Under the pieces are notes generated by a model. It saw nothing but the letters and a program-made list of their open reading frames with translations. It ran no database searches and was not told where the DNA came from. DNA of 31,269 nucleotides from JAZDJP01 sp043803805 (GTDB lineage Bacteria; Planctomycetota; JAZDJP01), in NCBI GenBank assembly GCA_043803805.1, contig JAZDJP010000135.1, forward strand, positions 1 to 31,269, written 5' to 3'. The translations under genes and the position numbers were made by a program. Shown here in pieces: positions 29,342 to 31,269 of this stretch; positions within the stretch are counted from its first letter, which is position 1, and each line of letters opens with the position of its first letter.

Positions 29342-30778
29342 CTACGGTGAACTCTTGGCGGCCGGAGCGGCCGGCGCCGCCCGGTCGGCGGGCCCACGGG
29401 TCGAGTCCAGCACCACCGCCGGGATGGTTTTCCAGCCGAGCTTCTTGCAGGCCGCCAGGCGCAGGTGCCCGGCGAGCAAGTCGTAGCCGTCGCCCTGGGG
29501 CGTCCTCACCACCATGATGGGCTGGAGCAGGCCGTGGGCCGCGATGCTCCGGGCCACCTGCTCGACGTCTTGGAGCTCGACGAGGGTGTCCCCGGGCAGG
29601 ACGCTTTCCATCTTGACCTGCTGGATCTTGCTGGCTTCCTTGTCGGGCGGCGGAGCCGGCGGCGCGGATGCCCGGGCGGCGGCGGCCGCGGCGGCGGCTT
29701 CGGCGGCGGTGCCGGCGGCGGCGTCCGACTCCTTGCGCTCCAGCCCCGCCCGGTACGAGTAGATGAAGGGGATGGCCATGTCCACCTTGGGAGTGCGCCG
29801 CACCGCCTCGAAGATCAGCTTCTGGATGCGGTAGGAAAGCTCCACGCGGTCCTTCACCGGGATCTGGTAGCGTAGCCGCAGGTAGATGCCGTAGTCGTAG
29901 ATGTCCGAGCGGATGTAGGGCGCCACCCCGGTGGCGGCGATGACGTCGCCGGTGACCTCCTTGGCGGCGTCGAGCAGGATCTTCTCGGCCTCCTCCCAGT
30001 CGGAGTCGAAGGTGATGCGGATGACCGTCTCGTCGAGCATGTAGGCGGCATCCTGGGTGACCGTGTAGTTGATGACCACCTGGCTGAAGAGCATGGCGTT
30101 GGGGACGAGAATGTGGCGCCCCACGGCCTCCTCGCTGCCGATGGTCCCGCCGACCTGGTCCAGGGTGGTGTACATCAGACCGATGTCAACCACGTCGCCG
30201 GTCAGGTTCAGGTTGGGAAATTGGATGCGGTCGCCGGGCCGGAAGGGCCGCTTGAAGGAGACCAGCACCCAGGCGGCGAAGCCGCTGACCGGGGCCTGCA
30301 GGCTCCAGCCCAGGAGCATGCCCCCGAACATGGCGAAGGCGGTCCCGAAGGCGCCCAGCGCGCCGAAACCGTAGGCCACCGCCAGGACCACCACCAGCGC
30401 GGCGGCCAGGCGGTAGAGCTTGCCGATCATCGCGCCCTCGGTCGCCGGCTTCTTGCGGCGGACCAGGAGCATCTGGTTGAGCAGGGTAAGCAACTCGAAG
30501 ATTGCCAGGATGGCGGCGATGATCCCCAGCAGGCGGAACAGAGGCAGGCCGCCGGGCGCCGCGGGTTGCGCGGCCACCTCCGGAGGGCGAGCCTCGGGAG
30601 CTGTCGTTGCGGACGGATGAGGAGCCGGTGCGGCCTGTCTCGCGGCCGCGCCCAGCCCCGGCAGCACCAGGACGTCCGGATACATCCGGTCGAGCCCCAG
30701 GAAGACCACGGCCAGCGCCGCCCATATTCCCAGGGCGATGACCGTCCTGACCACGTGCGGGTTTTTGCTCTTGGACAC
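29342..30778 (-). CDS. MscS-type mechanosensitive channel fused to a C-terminal ParB/Srx-like domain
   Basis: This 478-residue membrane protein starts at a GTG (30778) with GAGGAG upstream, which begins V-S-K-S-K-N-P just before the first membrane helix; a longer frame lacks support. TM1 is about residues 12-30. A Pro/Ala-rich loop, TM2 (78-103) and TM3/pore helix (119-165, rich in Gly/Ala) follow. The MscS beta domain has S-F-K-R-P-F-R-P-G-D-R-I-Q-F, V-V-D-I-G-L-M-Y-T-T-L and L-V-P-N (about 174-230), and then the cytoplasmic alpha/beta vestibule to about 345. After an Ala-rich linker (350-380) comes V-E-Q-V-A-R-S-I-A-A-H-G-L-L-Q-P-I, then Y-D-L-L-A-G-H-L-R-L-A-A-C-K-K-L-G and I-P-A-V-V-L-D (about 405-458). 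This is the ParB_N/sulfiredoxin-like pattern; G-H-L-R-L-A-A takes the place of G-E-R-R-L-R-A. Ion release on membrane tension is expected; the role of the ParB-like part is unknown. Confidence 0.85.
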   Translation of the reverse strand: MSKSKNPHVVRTVIALGIWAALAVVFLGLDRMYPDVLVLPGLGAAARQAAPAPHPSATTAPEARPPEVAAQPAAPGGLPLFRLLGIIAAILAIFELLTLLNQMLLVRRKKPATEGAMIGKLYRLAAALVVVLAVAYGFGALGAFGTAFAMFGGMLLGWSLQAPVSGFAAWVLVSFKRPFRPGDRIQFPNLNLTGDVVDIGLMYTTLDQVGGTIGSEEAVGRHILVPNAMLFSQVVINYTVTQDAAYMLDETVIRITFDSDWEEAEKILLDAAKEVTGDVIAATGVAPYIRSDIYDYGIYLRLRYQIPVKDRVELSYRIQKLIFEAVRRTPKVDMAIPFIYSYRAGLERKESDAAAGTAAEAAAAAAAARASAPPAPPPDKEASKIQQVKMESVLPGDTLVELQDVEQVARSIAAHGLLQPIMVVRTPQGDGYDLLAGHLRLAACKKLGWKTIPAVVLDSTRGPADRAAPAAPAAKSSP

Positions 30779-30851
30779 GGTTCGACTCCTCGGGGGCAGG
30801 GCGCGGCCGCCGGGGCCGCCGCAATATCCCCTGCTCGGAAACAACGCTTCG

Positions 30852-30923
30852 CTAAACCGGGATTTCCTGGATGACCCGGCATGAGCCGCACCGGCGGCTC
30901 GATCTGAACGTGTTATACCCCAT
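30852..30923 (-). CDS. possible 23-residue peptide with a CxxC motif
   Basis: A very good Shine-Dalgarno (AAGGAGGGTGCG then ATG) starts a frame of 23 residues, M-G-Y-N-T-F-R-S-S-R-R-C-G-S-C-R-V-I-Q-E-I-P-V, stop at 30852. It lies 73 bp upstream of, and codirectional with, the channel gene. A CGSC pair could bind metal or form a disulfide. It could be a leader peptide, a small protein, or the trimmed start of a longer lost gene. The support is the binding site alone. Confidence 0.3.
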   Translation of the reverse strand: MGYNTFRSSRRCGSCRVIQEIPV

Positions 30924-31172
30924 CGCACCCTCCTTGCAAGTAGAACCCCTTGGGCTTTCCCGACGGCCGTCCCACTCCAATTCCTGGATGAGTCCGGGCT
31001 TCAGCGGCCGGGGCGGTTTCTCGCCCATCATGCCCGCCACCACATGCCGGACCACGACCTCCCGGACTCTCAGACTCGGTGACTCTCCGACTTCTTCCTA
31101 CCCGACATCCGGCCTTTCGGTCGTAGGGGCGATAACGTAGGATATCTTTCGCACATTTCAGGAGGGGAAAAA
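30924..31172. other. intergenic, no gene recognised
   Basis: No convincing coding frame is present. A run of GACTC-type phrases (about 31050-31090, ACTCTCAGACTCGGTGACTC) looks like degenerate interspersed repeat sequence. CCGGCCTTTCGGTCGTAGGGG (about 31109-31129) can form a weak hairpin. Confidence 0.35.
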
Positions 31173-31235
31173 ACAAGTCCTCGATCTGGCCGATATTGGG
31201 ATTGGGCTATCCAACGACCAGAAAGGAGGACTTGT
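31173..31235. repeat. 10-bp inverted repeat enclosing the ribosome binding site of the last gene
   Basis: ACAAGTCCTC (31173-31182) is the exact reverse complement of GAGGACTTGT (31226-31235). The right arm contains part of the AGGAGG ribosome binding site and ends one base before the ATG at 31237. In RNA, pairing of the arms would hide that site. It could equally be the terminal repeat of an insertion sequence whose transposase begins here. Confidence 0.5.
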
Positions 31236-31236
31236 C

Positions 31237-31269
31237 ATGACGCACGAAACGAACGTCACAGGGGATACA
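31237..31269 (+). CDS. start of a gene cut by the window edge
   Basis: AAAGGAGG precedes an ATG, and the frame M-T-H-E-T-N-V-T-G-D-T runs off the window. Eleven residues are too few for a family call. The inverted repeat around its ribosome binding site is the only context. Confidence 0.5.
   Translation, partial: MTHETNVTGDT

Noticed and set aside
26741..29350. Long plus-strand open frame opposite GH123-like paralog 2
   Set aside because: It lacks a ribosome binding site and recognisable domains and is antisense to a gene with a signal peptide, Shine-Dalgarno and consensus promoter.
31050..31095. Tandem GACTC repeats as a regulatory array
   Set aside because: Units are irregular in spacing and sequence, more like degenerate intergenic repeat text than a set of binding sites.

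Overview
This is a GC-rich, gene-dense bacterial chromosome segment. The mix of genes suggests an uncultured, environmentally derived lineage with PVC-like features (Lentisphaerota, Kiritimatiellota or Planctomycetota type): secreted GH123/DUF4091-like and DUF4450-like proteins, a SASA-type esterase, a DeoR/GlpR regulator, a membrane-anchored Ser/Thr kinase, and intergenic relics of Y1-type (RAYT/IS200-like) transposases. The lineage is an inference from gene content only; no rRNA or other strong taxonomic marker is present.

Layout. (1) 1-3.24 kb is an AT-richer accessory segment on the minus strand. It holds a small membrane-anchored pseudopilin-like protein and a secreted protein of 14 near-identical beta-propeller blades. 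The propeller gene lies between two almost identical 235-bp copies of a probable transposase 3' end. REP-like palindromic debris (ATTCCGGGGACA motifs) lies nearby. (2) 3.24-8.2 kb, plus strand: a DedA membrane protein, a LysR regulator followed by an NADP-type glutamate dehydrogenase, and a Ser/Thr kinase with an N-terminal MshEN/GSPII_E_N-like region. (3) 8.4-11.7 kb: a less GC-rich parA-parB pair with one parS-like site touching the parA start codon and a second inside parB. Next comes a consensus promoter, a GEMM-I (cyclic di-GMP class I type) riboswitch carrying two extra hairpins, a terminator, and a tail-anchored coiled-coil protein of unknown function. (4) 11.9-19.2 kb is a carbohydrate-related region: a broken DUF2148 gene, a DUF4450-like six-hairpin glycosidase candidate, a DeoR/GlpR regulator followed by a broken class-III aminotransferase, and a GH123-like secreted protein on the minus strand. 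The two broken genes end at the same ATTC(C)GGGGACACTCAC motif. (5) 19.4-24.8 kb: a tight five-gene unit of soluble histidine kinase, NtrC-type sigma-54 activator, class III cyclase domain lacking its transition-state arginine, HemD, and a SASA-type esterase. It is followed by tRNA-Pro(UGG). (6) 25.0-31.3 kb: a secreted CAP-domain protein, a second GH123-like paralog behind a promoter whose -10 lies inside a 15-bp palindrome, an MscS channel fused to a C-terminal ParB/Srx-like domain, and the start of a gene cut by the window edge.

The points most worth following are the riboswitch with its coiled-coil target directly behind parABS, the MscS-ParB fusion, the common junction motif at two decapitated genes, and several genes whose -10 box lies so close to the ATG, without a Shine-Dalgarno sequence, that leaderless transcripts are likely. 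All family calls are from reading motifs by eye; no database search was possible.
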